NCBI GenBank assembly: GCA_020059605.1
Contig: JAGVBT010000164.1
Coordinates: 1 to 64,000, forward strand
Direction: 5' to 3'
Length of the DNA stretch: 64,000 nt
DNA from: Deltaproteobacteria bacterium
GTDB taxonomy: Bacteria > Desulfobacterota > BSN033 > UBA1163
A program made the translations under genes and the position numbers. Below, one piece after another: positions 15,038 through 22,976 of this stretch; positions within the stretch are counted from its first letter, which is position 1, and the number at the start of each line of letters is the position of its first letter. Under the pieces are notes generated by a model. It had not been told where the DNA came from and made no database searches. It was given only the letters and a program-made list of their open reading frames with translations.

Positions 15038-16228
15038 ATGAAACACATTCACTACGGCTGGGTTATTGTTGGGGTTGGTGTTCTGGTTAAGATGGCAGGA
15101 CTGGGGTTCACTCGGTTTGCCTATCCCATGCTTCTCCCCGGCATGCGGGAATCCCTTCGGTTCAACTATGTCGAGATGGGGCTCTTGAGCGGGAGCATCC
15201 TTTTCGGCTACCTCCTCTTCTCCTTAGTCGGCGGAGTTCTGGCGACACGGTTCGGTTCAAAAAGTATCGTCATCGCCTCTTTGTTCTGTGGAACCCTCTC
15301 CATGTTTTTTATAGGGAGGTTGTCAGAATTTTCATCCCTTCTTTTCTTTACTTTTGCCATGGGAGGCGCCGGGGGCGGGGTTCACATTTCAATGACGACT
15401 TTGCCCATGGCATGGTTTGAGAAAGATCGATTGGGCGGAGCCCTGGGGATTGTGACGGGGGGGGCGGGCGTCGGCATTGTCATCACAGGGCTCCTGCTTC
15501 CTTATCTCCTCTCAACCCTGGGGGGAGGGGCATGGCGGGAATGCTGGCTTCTTCTGGCCCTGCTCACCCTTCTGGTTTTCTTTATCGCCTCCGTCCTGTT
15601 AAGGGAGAAACCGTCTGATCCGAATCCCGATTCCACCCATCTCAATGGAAGGATGAAGTTCTCTCCGCTCAGCCCTAAAGGGAGCAGCCTGACCCTTCGG
15701 GCCGTCTTTTTCATCTATTTCATCTTCGGATTGGCCTATAACATCTATGTCACCTATTTTGTCGCCTTTCTCGTGGAAGAGGCCCGGCTGACCGACGGAG
15801 TTGCGGGAGTCATCTGGTCGATCTTCGGCTGGATGTGCGTGGTGAGCGGATGGGCATGGGGATTTCTTTCTGACCGCATGGGCCGGAGGAAAACCCTGCT
15901 CTGGAACAATGGCTTGATTTCTGTTTCTGTTTTCATTCTCCTGCTGTTTCAGCATCCTTTCTTTCTTGGCCTCTCCGCTTTCCTTTTTGGGGGGACCTTT
16001 TTCGGAACGGTTACGGTGATTGCGGCATGCGTGAGCGATGAGGGAGTGGAGAAGCGGGCAACTCTCTATGGTTGGGTCACCTTGATTCATGGCATCGGGC
16101 AGTTTTTAGGGACCATTCTCGGGGGGTATCTCAGGGATTTAAGTGGTTCTTTTCATTTAACTTTTATGGTCTCTCTGGCTGGATTTATCCTTTGCGTGAT
16201 CCTCACTGCTCTAAACAGGAAAGGGTGA
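15038..16228 (+). CDS. MFS transporter, 396 aa
   Basis: A 12-span major facilitator protein. It begins HYGWVIVGVGVLVKMAGLGF. The loop 2-3 motif is VLATRFGSKS, and the central loop motif FLSDRMGRRK matches the MFS D-R-x-G-R-R rule. It most resembles YbfB/YjiJ or oxalate/formate-type antiporters. The substrate cannot be read from sequence. It is divergent from the truncated macro gene and ends in a hairpin with the next gene. Confidence 0.85.
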   Translation: MKHIHYGWVIVGVGVLVKMAGLGFTRFAYPMLLPGMRESLRFNYVEMGLLSGSILFGYLLFSLVGGVLATRFGSKSIVIASLFCGTLSMFFIGRLSEFSSLLFFTFAMGGAGGGVHISMTTLPMAWFEKDRLGGALGIVTGGAGVGIVITGLLLPYLLSTLGGGAWRECWLLLALLTLLVFFIASVLLREKPSDPNPDSTHLNGRMKFSPLSPKGSSLTLRAVFFIYFIFGLAYNIYVTYFVAFLVEEARLTDGVAGVIWSIFGWMCVVSGWAWGFLSDRMGRRKTLLWNNGLISVSVFILLLFQHPFFLGLSAFLFGGTFFGTVTVIAACVSDEGVEKRATLYGWVTLIHGIGQFLGTILGGYLRDLSGSFHLTFMVSLAGFILCVILTALNRKG

Positions 16229-16250
16229 AAGGAGTTCTCTCACCCTTTCC
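16220..16250. terminator. terminator hairpin between convergent genes
   Basis: AAAGGGTGA (16220-16228) and TCACCCTTT (16240-16248) form a perfect 9-bp stem with an 11-nt loop. The left arm contains the MFS stop codon. T/A runs on both sides are short, so strength is moderate. Confidence 0.5.
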
Positions 16251-16277
16251 CTCATCCTTGAACCTGGAGTGTCTCGT

Positions 16278-16895
16278 TCAGAGCGTTTCATAGAACGATT
16301 TTTTTACATATTTAAAAGAAGTTATAAATTTATCGAATGTGTCAAAGGCAGAGGGGTCATAGTCTCCATCCATCGGTCTCCACTGGGTGATGTAAAAGGC
16401 TACCACACGCTCTCCGCGTTTTCCGAAGATGATTTTTGACTTCGCTTTCTCTTTTTTGACAGGGTCTTTCCCCTCTGCCGTGACCTCCCACCCCTCTCCT
16501 CCTAAGACCTGAACCTTTCTTCTCTCCAGGATTTGAAAATCGAGAATGGCATTCCAGAGGAATCGTTTGAAAAATTCCTTCTCCCGCTCCTCAAACTTTT
16601 TTGAAAATCCAAAGGGTTCTTCGTCGTAGGCGAATACCGATTGGGACGGAAAAGGACCCGGATCCCTCTTCATGAATCCGAAGGCAAATTCCCCCTCGTC
16701 GTCTCCTTCCGGCCAGAAGAGGTTCCAGCCCAGGGGAGGCACTCTGAATTCGAATTCCTCTTTGTAGATGACCGTTCCCTTTGGCGTCACCTCATACGGT
16801 TTCGGCGCGGCGGACATTCCCAGGCCGGCACATCCGGAAAGAGAGAAAAGGGCGATGAACAAAGGCCATAGCATTAAAATTTTTTTTCTTTTCAT
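16278..16895 (-). CDS. exported lipoprotein, 205 aa
   Basis: The start at 16895 (MKRKKILMLWPL) is preferred over 16922 because GGGAGGAAAACC precedes it and a signal peptide follows directly. The lipobox is LFSLSGCAG, with Cys near residue 22, so the protein is lipid-anchored. The mature part has an FRVPPLGWNLFWPEGDDEG stretch and a VAFYITQW strand; I do not recognise a family. It lies 23 bases after the peroxiredoxin gene on the same strand and is probably co-transcribed. A role at the envelope in oxidant defence would be speculation. Confidence 0.75.
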   Translation of the reverse strand: MKRKKILMLWPLFIALFSLSGCAGLGMSAAPKPYEVTPKGTVIYKEEFEFRVPPLGWNLFWPEGDDEGEFAFGFMKRDPGPFPSQSVFAYDEEPFGFSKKFEEREKEFFKRFLWNAILDFQILERRKVQVLGGEGWEVTAEGKDPVKKEKAKSKIIFGKRGERVVAFYITQWRPMDGDYDPSAFDTFDKFITSFKYVKKSFYETL

Positions 16896-16918
16896 GGTTT
16901 TCCTCCCGTGGTCGGGTC

Positions 16919-17476
16919 TCATCGACCTTCCTGATTCAGCTTTTTAAGGAAAAGGAGAATATCCTTATATTGCGGGGTTCCATCCCGCACATATCTTATG
17001 GTCCCCTTCTTATCAATGATCACGGTCTTTCTTGAAAAAACCGGGTACCCCCTGATCTCAAGCGAGGGTTCGACGCCAAATGAGGCGCCGAGAAAACCGG
17101 TGAGGTTGGAAAGGAGGGGAAAGGTTAAATCCAGGCTCTTGGCCCAGTATTTCAATGTAGCCGCATCGTCGACACTGACGCCCAGGACCCGGGCGTTGAA
17201 GCGCTCATAGAGGTAAAGGTTCCTCTGATGGCCCTCCATTTCCCCGGTTCAGAGGGGGGTAAAGGCGGCAGGAAAAAAGGTTATGACCAGGTGGTATTTT
17301 CCGTAATACTCATCGGCGTAAGTGATCGCCCGATCCTGAGAAGACGGCAGGGTAAAATAGGGCACCTCCCTTCCAACCAGGTCGATCTTTCTTCTGGCTT
17401 CGATCGGAGAAGGTGGAAGAAAGAACAGCAAAAGAAGAAATAATAAGAGGAACAGATGGAACCGTTTTTTTCTCAT
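16919..17476 (-). CDS. exported selenocysteine peroxiredoxin (UGA readthrough), 185 aa
   Basis: The ORF track shows two pieces, 17249-17497 and 16919-17239. They lie in the same frame and are separated by one TGA at 17251-17249. Piece 1 ends FFPAAFTPL and piece 2 resumes TGEMEGHQRN, so UGA falls exactly where peroxiredoxins have the peroxidatic Cys (FTPVCT). Joined, the protein is a complete AhpC/TSA domain with VLGVSVDD and TVIIDKKGTIRYV. Residue 76 would be selenocysteine. CCTCTGA and TCAGAGG flank the site as a 7-bp inverted repeat with inner ATGG-AGGG-CCAT, a possible bacterial SECIS. The N terminus is a signal peptide (residues 1-29). AAGGAGG supports the ATG at 17476. Confidence 0.85.
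17222..17255 (-). promoter_or_regulatory. candidate SECIS hairpin at the UGA codon
   Basis: On the minus strand CCUCUGA (17255-17249, with the UGA at its end) pairs with UCAGAGG (17228-17222). Inside lies AUGG-AGGG-CCAU with Gs in the apical loop. Bacterial SECIS elements sit just after UGA with a G in the loop, which this fits in outline; the loop is slightly closer than usual. Confidence 0.45.
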
Positions 17477-17586
17477 GGTTGCCTCCTTTCTTAACAAATT
17501 TTAGCCTGTTTTCTTCGATTTTGCAATTTTAAGAATCGGTTGCCAATAGAGGAGCAAAGATGTTACATTACAACTGGAGAGGTAAA

Positions 17587-17994
17587 ATGATTGCTTACGA
17601 CCTCATCTGTTCCAACGGGCATCTTTTTGAGTGCTGGTTCAAGGACAGCGCCTCCTTCGAGGAGCAGCAGTCTGCCGGCATCATTAACTGCCCCGTCTGC
17701 GATGATACCCGGGTGGTGAAAACCTTTTCTCCATTCATGATCAAGAAGAACGATGGAGAGAGAAAGAAGGGAGAAGGGGTCGCTCTACAGGCCTTGCAGC
17801 TCATCCATGAGTATGTGGACAAACACTTCGAAGACGTGGGAGCCAAATTTGCCGATGAGGCAATCAGAATCCATAACGGAGAGGCAGAGAGGAGAAACAT
17901 CCGGGGAACGGCCACGACGGAAGAGGAGGTGATCCTGAAGGAAGAAGGGGTCCAGTTCTTAAAGGTTCCCATTGTCAAACGACTGCTGAACTGA
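17587..17994 (+). CDS. DUF1178 family protein
   Basis: 135 residues starting MIAYDLICSNGHLFECWFKD, typical of DUF1178. The Cys pairs C-x2-NGH and CPVCDD resemble a zinc ribbon. GGAGAGGTAAA precedes this ATG; the ORF-track start 27 bases earlier adds no conserved sequence. The function is unknown. The gene is divergent from the peroxiredoxin and convergent with the next gene. Confidence 0.8.
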   Translation: MIAYDLICSNGHLFECWFKDSASFEEQQSAGIINCPVCDDTRVVKTFSPFMIKKNDGERKKGEGVALQALQLIHEYVDKHFEDVGAKFADEAIRIHNGEAERRNIRGTATTEEEVILKEEGVQFLKVPIVKRLLN

Positions 17995-17997
17995 GGC

Positions 17998-18786
17998 TTA
18001 AGGTTTTAAAGAGAGGTTGGCTTCCTGAAATTTTTCGTCCCTGAAAAATAGAATCCGAACCGCGCTTCCTGCCTTAAGGGTATCAAACATTTCTTCAAAA
18101 TCCTTTACGCTTCCCACCTCTTTTTGATTGATTTTGGTAATGATGTCTCCCGCCTTGATTCCGGAGGTCCCCGAAAGGCTCTCCGGGAGCACCTCGGAGA
18201 CCAATACCCCCTTTTCCCCTTTAAAGTTGAAGTGAGAGGCCAGGGAGGGAGTGAGTTTTTGAATCCGGAGGCCATGCCGCTCTCCAAAATCCTCCTTCAT
18301 GGAAAGGGCCAATCCCTGCTGGTCCAAAATCTTGGCAGAGACGAGAATCGGGACTTTCGATTTCAATGCGAGAATGATGGCGTCGCTGGGCCGGGCATCG
18401 ATTTCGATCTTGGCTTTGTTTAATGTGAGAAAGAGGGTGGCATAGTAGGTTTGTTCTTTGAGATCGACGATCTTGACCTCATTCACCTTCACCTGGGCCT
18501 GTGCCAGTATGGAATGGAGAAGATCATGGGTCATTGGCCTGGAAGAGGGGATCTGGTTGAGCTCCTTGTTGATGGCGTTGGCTTCAAGAAGACCAATCCA
18601 GATGGGGAGAGCTTTTTTCTCCTCCTTGTCGGCGAGGATGACCACCGGACTCTGGCTGGCAGGGTCGATCCGCACTCCCTTCACCTCCATTTCAATGAAG
18701 GGGGGGGCTTTTCCCTTGCTCAGGGTGATCAGTCCCAGAGAAGCGATGAATAAAACCGACAGACCCATCAAGATATATTTTTTCAT
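17998..18786 (-). CDS. bifunctional-nuclease-like domain plus PDZ domain, exported, 262 aa
   Basis: The start at 18786 (MKKYILMGLSVLF) gives a signal peptide or anchor; the longer ORF start adds out-of-frame material. Residues ~30-160 match the DUF151/BFN domain (MEVKGVRIDPASQSPVVIL, LPIWIGLLEANAI, ARPSDAIILALKSKVPI). Residues ~175-260 form a PDZ domain (GVLVSEVLPESLSGTSGIKAGD, ITKINQKEVGS). BFN domains in plants and Mycobacterium have nuclease activity; a periplasmic BFN-PDZ is unusual and may bind peptides. Its ATG overlaps the stop of the gemA-like gene (ATGA), so they are coupled. Confidence 0.75.
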   Translation of the reverse strand: MKKYILMGLSVLFIASLGLITLSKGKAPPFIEMEVKGVRIDPASQSPVVILADKEEKKALPIWIGLLEANAINKELNQIPSSRPMTHDLLHSILAQAQVKVNEVKIVDLKEQTYYATLFLTLNKAKIEIDARPSDAIILALKSKVPILVSAKILDQQGLALSMKEDFGERHGLRIQKLTPSLASHFNFKGEKGVLVSEVLPESLSGTSGIKAGDIITKINQKEVGSVKDFEEMFDTLKAGSAVRILFFRDEKFQEANLSLKP

Positions 18787-19235
18787 GGTTTTCTCCTTTT
18801 TTGAGCTAAAGCCCTTTTCCTCATGATGGCCATGAGACCGATGATGATTTTCTGGCCCTCCCTTTTGGTCCGTGGTCCGGAGGATTTGATGATCCGCTGA
18901 CAGAAGCCCTGGTAATGTTTTCTCTCCCATCCCAACTCTTCAAGGAGGTAAGAGATAAAATCGGCCTGGCTCGGGGTGATCGATTTAAGACCCAGCGAAC
19001 TGTCCGAAGGGATGAGCCTGCCCTTTGGCGAAGGATGGTATGGATGAAGCAGGGAACCTTTAAATCCCATCCCCTGAAAACGGTCCATCACCTTTTTGAA
19101 CCCTTCCCTGTCCAACCGGGCTGAACTCTCCACCCCAGCCACCCCTTTGAGAATCCGACGGTAAGATTCCTCATCGAGGCGCAGGTTGTCCCTGGCAATG
19201 TGGACAAGGGCCTTCTTCTTACGACCGATCGCCAT
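18783..19235 (-). CDS. orphan Mu gp16 (GemA)-like regulator, 150 aa
   Basis: The N terminus KALVHIARDNLRLDEESYRR followed by ILKGVAGVESSARL matches phage Mu gp16/GemA (DUF1018), which modulates host gene expression and gyrase activity. The C-terminal SITPSQADFISYLLEELGWER also fits. No other Mu gene is nearby, so it is a domesticated or left-over phage gene. It overlaps the BFN-PDZ gene by four bases (ATGA), so it is read in one operon with a host gene. Confidence 0.7.
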   Translation of the reverse strand: MAIGRKKKALVHIARDNLRLDEESYRRILKGVAGVESSARLDREGFKKVMDRFQGMGFKGSLLHPYHPSPKGRLIPSDSSLGLKSITPSQADFISYLLEELGWERKHYQGFCQRIIKSSGPRTKREGQKIIIGLMAIMRKRALAQKRRKP

Positions 19236-19369
19236 TGTTCATTATAACTCAGATCGAGGTGAAAATGGAAATCCATTGATTCCATTGACAGGGTTCTCTT
19301 TTTAAAATAATATTAGCCGTAACGGTTTAGCGTAGCCCAATAGAAATAACCAAGGACTCGGAGCCTAAA

Positions 19370-19849
19370 ATGAAGATCGGTGTTCTTTCCGACACCCATT
19401 TAAGAGAACCCACTCCCGATTTTAAAAAGATGGCAGAGGTCCATTTCAGGGATGTGGAAATGATTGTCCATGCGGGAGATTTTGTGGACTGGTCCGTTGT
19501 CCAGTACCTCTCAGGCCTGAAAGAGCTGGTCGCTGTCTGCGGGAACATGGACCCTTCTGAAATCCGGAAGTTCTTTCCGCAGAAACGGACCGTTGAATTG
19601 GGGGGATTCCGGATCGGTCTCATTCATGGAGGAGGTGCGCCCTTCGGAATGGAGTCGCGAATCAAAGAAGAATTTGATGAGGAAGTGGATGCAATTCTCT
19701 ATGGTCACACCCATACCCCTGCCAATCACCGGGTGAAGAACCTCTTTTTTTTCAACCCTGGTTCCCCTACCCGGTCTTTTCTCAATCAACCCACCCTCGG
19801 CATTCTCCACCTCAATGAAAAGATCGAAGGGGAAATCATCACTCTATGA
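19370..19849 (+). CDS. YfcE/MJ0936-type metallophosphoesterase
   Basis: 159 residues with the calcineurin-like metal ligands in order: GVLSDTHLRE, HAGDFVDW, AVCGNMDPSE, LIHGGGAPFG and YGHTHTP. All are intact. The family hydrolyses phosphodiesters with two metal ions in the cytoplasm; the natural substrate is mostly unknown. AGCCTAAA precedes the ATG, so the RBS is weak. It is a single gene divergent from gemA-like and convergent with the peroxide cluster. Confidence 0.85.
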   Translation: MKIGVLSDTHLREPTPDFKKMAEVHFRDVEMIVHAGDFVDWSVVQYLSGLKELVAVCGNMDPSEIRKFFPQKRTVELGGFRIGLIHGGGAPFGMESRIKEEFDEEVDAILYGHTHTPANHRVKNLFFFNPGSPTRSFLNQPTLGILHLNEKIEGEIITL

Positions 19850-19852
19850 CGA

Positions 19853-19978
19853 TGAACCCTAAACGATGGACGATGGTCCACGAACCATGAACAAAAAAGA
19901 ACAACCAAAAAATTTAAAGCCGCAACTTTTTTAATCCTTCATGGATTGTTCATTGCCCATCGTTTATCGTTCATCGTA
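19853..19978. repeat. inverted repeat of the AACGATGAAC family
   Basis: ACGATGAACCCTAAACGATG at the left and its complement GTTCATTGCCCATCGTTTATC at the right frame about 125 bases between two convergent genes. Related TGAACGATAAACAATGAACA units lie at 46917-46970. It may also end transcription. Confidence 0.5.
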
Positions 19979-20587
19979 TTATTTCCCGAGTTTCTCCAGC
20001 GCGCCCACAAGGTCTTCGAGAGGGGGCCGTTTGTTAATGTCGTGGACATCGATGTAACGGATGATTCCTTTCTTATCGATGACAAAAAGAGCCCTTTCTG
20101 TAACTCCATCGGACCGGAGGACTCCGAACTTTTTGGCCACGGCTCCATGGGGCCAGAAATCGGAGAGAACGGGAAACCATAATTTCCCCATCTGGTTTGT
20201 CCAGGCAAAGAGGGTGGGGATATTGTCGACCGTGATTCCGAAAAGGATAGCATCGTTCTGTTCGAAAATGCCTTTGATGATATTATAACCGGGCCACTGA
20301 TCCGAGCAGACGGGCGTCCAGGCTGCTGGGACAAAGGAGAGAACCACATTTTTTCCCCCGCGATACCGACTCAGTGTCATCTTGCCTCCGGCAACCGATG
20401 GAAGTGTAAAATCAGGAGCCTGACTCCCCACGTTCACCATGAGCTTGCTATCGACGGGTTTAAGCGTTTCCCCCTTATAGATATTTTCCTTGAAGGCATC
20501 GGATGTGGCAAAGGCCGTTTGGCAAAAAGGAAGCACAGAGAGAAGACCAACGAGGCCGATCCAATGAATACATTTTTTGGTTTGCAT
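19979..20587 (-). CDS. exported AhpC/TSA-type peroxiredoxin
   Basis: 202 residues with an N-terminal signal peptide (QTKKCIHWIGLVGLLSVLP). The peroxidatic Cys94 lies in FVPAAWTPVCSDQ and there is LFGITVDNIPTLFAW after it. The C terminus has ALFVIDKKGIIRYI. It is a Cys version of the same exported enzyme encoded as a UGA protein at 16919-17476. It reduces peroxides in the periplasm. It closes the operon tpx, tlpA-like, prx, 13 bases after its neighbour. Confidence 0.9.
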   Translation of the reverse strand: MQTKKCIHWIGLVGLLSVLPFCQTAFATSDAFKENIYKGETLKPVDSKLMVNVGSQAPDFTLPSVAGGKMTLSRYRGGKNVVLSFVPAAWTPVCSDQWPGYNIIKGIFEQNDAILFGITVDNIPTLFAWTNQMGKLWFPVLSDFWPHGAVAKKFGVLRSDGVTERALFVIDKKGIIRYIDVHDINKRPPLEDLVGALEKLGK

Positions 20588-20599
20588 GGTTCCATCTCC

Positions 20600-21175
20600 T
20601 TACTTGAGCTCTGATGCTTTGAGGACCAGGTCGAGAAAGGGTTCCGGACCCGGATAGTCCCCCAACTGGGAATGGACGATCCGGTGGGACCCGTCATCAT
20701 TGATTTTGACAACGATAAAATAGGGCGTCCTGACCTCTCCACAGGCCTTGTGAATGGTAAAATCCTTATCCGGAAAGAGCGGAAACGGGACCTGATAGGT
20801 CTTTTTGAATGTGTCTACCTCGAAAGGAGTATTTCCTGCTCCGATTCCTATGATCTTCATCTTGTTCTTGAGGCCGGGGGTTTTTTCTATCAGGTGATAA
20901 AGCTCATTAATCCCGGGAGCGTCCTTCTGGCAAAAAGGACAATACATACTATAGATTTCGACAATCACCACCTTGGCTTTAATCTGTGGGATTTTGAAAA
21001 CGCCCTCACCCGAGAGGCCTAGATACGCCTTTTCCGCGGAAGTTTTTGGAATTGGAAGATTAAACGCCGGTAATGTCTCCCCCTTTTGGGGTGCTTTGTT
21101 GTCCGCAACAGCGGGATAAACCATAAACAAAATCAATAGGGTGAGTATCATGGAATGCGCAAAAGTTTTCTTCAT
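20600..21175 (-). CDS. exported TlpA/ResA-like thioredoxin-fold protein
   Basis: 191 residues with a signal peptide (KKTFAHSMILTLLILFMVY). The active site is EIYSMYCPFCQKDAP with Cys79 and Cys82 as CPFC. The Lys-rich ending KASELK and TPYFIVVKIN strand complete the fold. It likely supplies or removes electrons for the exported peroxiredoxin 13 bases downstream, as the operon order suggests. It is 15 bases after tpx. Confidence 0.85.
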   Translation of the reverse strand: MKKTFAHSMILTLLILFMVYPAVADNKAPQKGETLPAFNLPIPKTSAEKAYLGLSGEGVFKIPQIKAKVVIVEIYSMYCPFCQKDAPGINELYHLIEKTPGLKNKMKIIGIGAGNTPFEVDTFKKTYQVPFPLFPDKDFTIHKACGEVRTPYFIVVKINDDGSHRIVHSQLGDYPGPEPFLDLVLKASELK

Positions 21176-21189
21176 TTTTCAACCTTCCT

Positions 21190-21705
21190 TTACGTCAATT
21201 TTTTAAGGGCACCCAGCACAGATTCATAATCCGGTTCGTTCGTCAGTTCTTTGACGATCTGAATATACTGGAGGGTCCCTTTTTGATCCACCAGGAAGAC
21301 GGCCCTGGCGAGGAGCCTCAGCTCTTTAATCAGCACCCCGTAAGCAGTGCCGAACGTGGCGTCCCGGTGATCCGAAAGCGTTTGCACCTTATCCACACCG
21401 CTTGCGGCGCACCATCGTTTCTGGGCAAAGGGGAGGTCCATGCTGATGGTTAAAATCACCACATCCGGACCCAGGCGGCTGGCCTCCTCGTTGAATTTTC
21501 GAGTCTCCAGATCGCAGACCGGAGTGTCGAGAGAAGGGACGGAGGAGACGATGCAAATTTTCCCGCGGAAGGTTGAGAAACGGACAGGGGAGAGGTTATT
21601 GTCCAGGACCGTAAAGTCAGGAGCCCCTTCTCCCGCTTTGACTTCATTTCCCATCAGGGTCAGTGGATTCCCCTTCATCGTAACGATTCCTGTTCGCTCT
21701 TTCAT
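21190..21705 (-). CDS. tpx: thiol peroxidase Tpx
   Basis: 171 residues, normal for Tpx. The peroxidatic Cys64 is in SVPSLDTPVCDLETRKF, and the resolving Cys99 is in FAQKRWCAASG. The start at 21705 (MKERTGIVTMKG) follows an AAAAGGAGGTCTC site; the longer ORF to 21768 reads into a repeat. It is a cytoplasmic peroxidase, reduced by thioredoxin. It starts the three-gene run. Confidence 0.92.
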   Translation of the reverse strand: MKERTGIVTMKGNPLTLMGNEVKAGEGAPDFTVLDNNLSPVRFSTFRGKICIVSSVPSLDTPVCDLETRKFNEEASRLGPDVVILTISMDLPFAQKRWCAASGVDKVQTLSDHRDATFGTAYGVLIKELRLLARAVFLVDQKGTLQYIQIVKELTNEPDYESVLGALKKLT

Positions 21706-21719
21706 GAGACCTCCTTTTA

Positions 21720-21845
21720 AATGAGGAAATTCGAAACAATTTCTAATGTTCAAAATTCGAAACATCAAGACTTTTTTGTTTGAGTCATTTGAACATTTGG
21801 ATTTCGGATTTGTTTCGGAATTCGATATTCGGATTTCTAAAACCC
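21720..21845. repeat. palindromic element with TTCGAAA/TCGGATTTC arms, copy 1
   Basis: The left arm has AAATTCGAAACAATTTCTAA and the right arm GGATTTCGGATTTGTTTCGG and GATATTCGGATTTC. Other copies are at 33250-33580 (interrupted), 35104-35250 and 46066-46268, all between genes. The arms pair to give a long imperfect hairpin. Confidence 0.6.
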
Positions 21846-21890
21846 CAAAAACTTCTTTGGTTCTGGCTATGCCAGGTTAGGATTTATATT

Positions 21891-22388
21891 TTAGTCCATT
21901 TTCTTGAACATCTCCCCCTTAGCCCCGCACACCGGGCAAGTTCCGGGGGGCTCTTTTTCAGCTGTGTATCCGCAGACCGGGCAGATATAGTAAGGATAAT
22001 TCTCCTGAGGTTTTCCCAATCCGTCTAATACCTTCTGATAAAGCCGGGCATGGACCTTTTCGACTTCGTTGGCGAAGTTGAAACTTCGCTCCGCATCTTT
22101 TTGGCCATCGGCCTTGGCCGCTTCAATCATCTCCGGGTACATCTTCTTAAATTCATGGGTCTCTCCATCAATGGCTCCCTGAAGGTTTTCTTTCGTGCTT
22201 TTGACTCCCTTGAGAACCCTCAGGTGGTTGTGGGCGTGAATCGTCTCTGCCTCGGCCGCGGCTCGGAAAAGACGGGCGGCCTGGGGATAGCCTTCCTGGT
22301 CGGCTTTAGCCGCAAAGGCGAGGTATTTCCGGTTTGCCTGGGATTCTCCTGCAAACGCTTCCATTAAAGATTGTTCTGTCTTTGACAT
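21891..22388 (-). CDS. rubrerythrin
   Basis: 165 residues. The N-terminal diiron domain has SLMEAFAGESQANRKYLAFA and AEAETIHAHNHLRVL with the expected Glu ligands. The C-terminal rubredoxin domain has YICPVCGYTAEKEPPGTCPVCG with all four Cys. It reduces hydrogen peroxide to water, using electrons from rubredoxin or ferredoxin. AAGGAGGAAGATC precedes the ATG. It follows the PerR-like gene by 25 bases, the classic regulon of anaerobes. Confidence 0.95.
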   Translation of the reverse strand: MSKTEQSLMEAFAGESQANRKYLAFAAKADQEGYPQAARLFRAAAEAETIHAHNHLRVLKGVKSTKENLQGAIDGETHEFKKMYPEMIEAAKADGQKDAERSFNFANEVEKVHARLYQKVLDGLGKPQENYPYYICPVCGYTAEKEPPGTCPVCGAKGEMFKKMD

Positions 22389-22412
22389 GGCGATCTTCCT
22401 CCTTCGTTTGAT

Positions 22413-22817
22413 TTACGTTTCTTTCTTATTTTTGCACTTAGAACAGAGGCCGTAGAATTCGATGTGGCTGCCGATGATTTCAAACTCTTCGGTTTCGATT
22501 TTTGGCGGATCGAGGGGAAATTCGTTGTGAACATCCAGTATTTTCTGGCACCCGACACAGATGATGTGATGATGGACCTCGGTATTGGGATCAAAGCGTT
22601 TCTTTGAAGGGTCCACGTTGAGCTCCTTGACCTGCCCGCGTTTCTTTAATGTATCAAGGGTGTTGTATACGGTTGCGAGAGACATGGTCGGAAACTTTTT
22701 AATCATCCCCTTATAAATTTGGTCCACCGACGGGTGTTCCTTATTTCCTTCGAGAAATTTGAGTATCGCCAACCTCTGGGGCGTTAGTTTAAATCCTGAC
22801 CTTTTATTGTTTTTCAT
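22413..22817 (-). CDS. perR: Fur-family peroxide regulator (PerR-like)
   Basis: 134 residues. The winged helix includes LTPQRLAILKFLEGNKEHPS and MSLATVYNTLDTLKKRGQV. Metal sites are VHHHIICVGCQ and YGLCSKCKN (structural zinc Cys4). The neighbours are rubrerythrin and peroxiredoxins, so a PerR role is more likely than Fur or Zur. It should repress the nearby peroxide genes and itself. The assignment to PerR is by context. Confidence 0.85.
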   Translation of the reverse strand: MKNNKRSGFKLTPQRLAILKFLEGNKEHPSVDQIYKGMIKKFPTMSLATVYNTLDTLKKRGQVKELNVDPSKKRFDPNTEVHHHIICVGCQKILDVHNEFPLDPPKIETEEFEIIGSHIEFYGLCSKCKNKKET

Positions 22818-22849
22818 ATTCCATTTTCCCCTCGATCTAATAAATAGTA

Positions 22850-22877
22850 ATTATCATATTAGAATTGTTATTGTCAA
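22850..22877 (-). promoter_or_regulatory. perR promoter with Per-box-like sequence
   Basis: On the minus strand TTGACA (22877-22872), a 16-base spacer and GATAAT (22855-22850). The plus-strand text TTAGAATTGTTATTG (22859-22873) matches a Fur/Per box (TTATAATNATTATAA) at about 11 positions and overlaps the -35 box. Fits autoregulation. Confidence 0.5.
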
Positions 22878-22976
22878 GTATTTTCCCGTTTCGTGTTTGT
22901 CGTTGCGAAATGTCTTTTCCAGGACGGGAAATTGTGGTATACTGAAATAAATGATCTTTGGTCTACGGGAGGAGAG

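Noticed and set aside
16919-17239. Independent 106-aa peroxiredoxin fragment or a frameshifted pseudogene
   Set aside because: It is in the same frame as the upstream piece and only a single UGA at the catalytic Cys separates them, so readthrough explains both.
18783-19235. Part of a complete Mu-like prophage
   Set aside because: No transposase, capsid or tail genes were found on either side.
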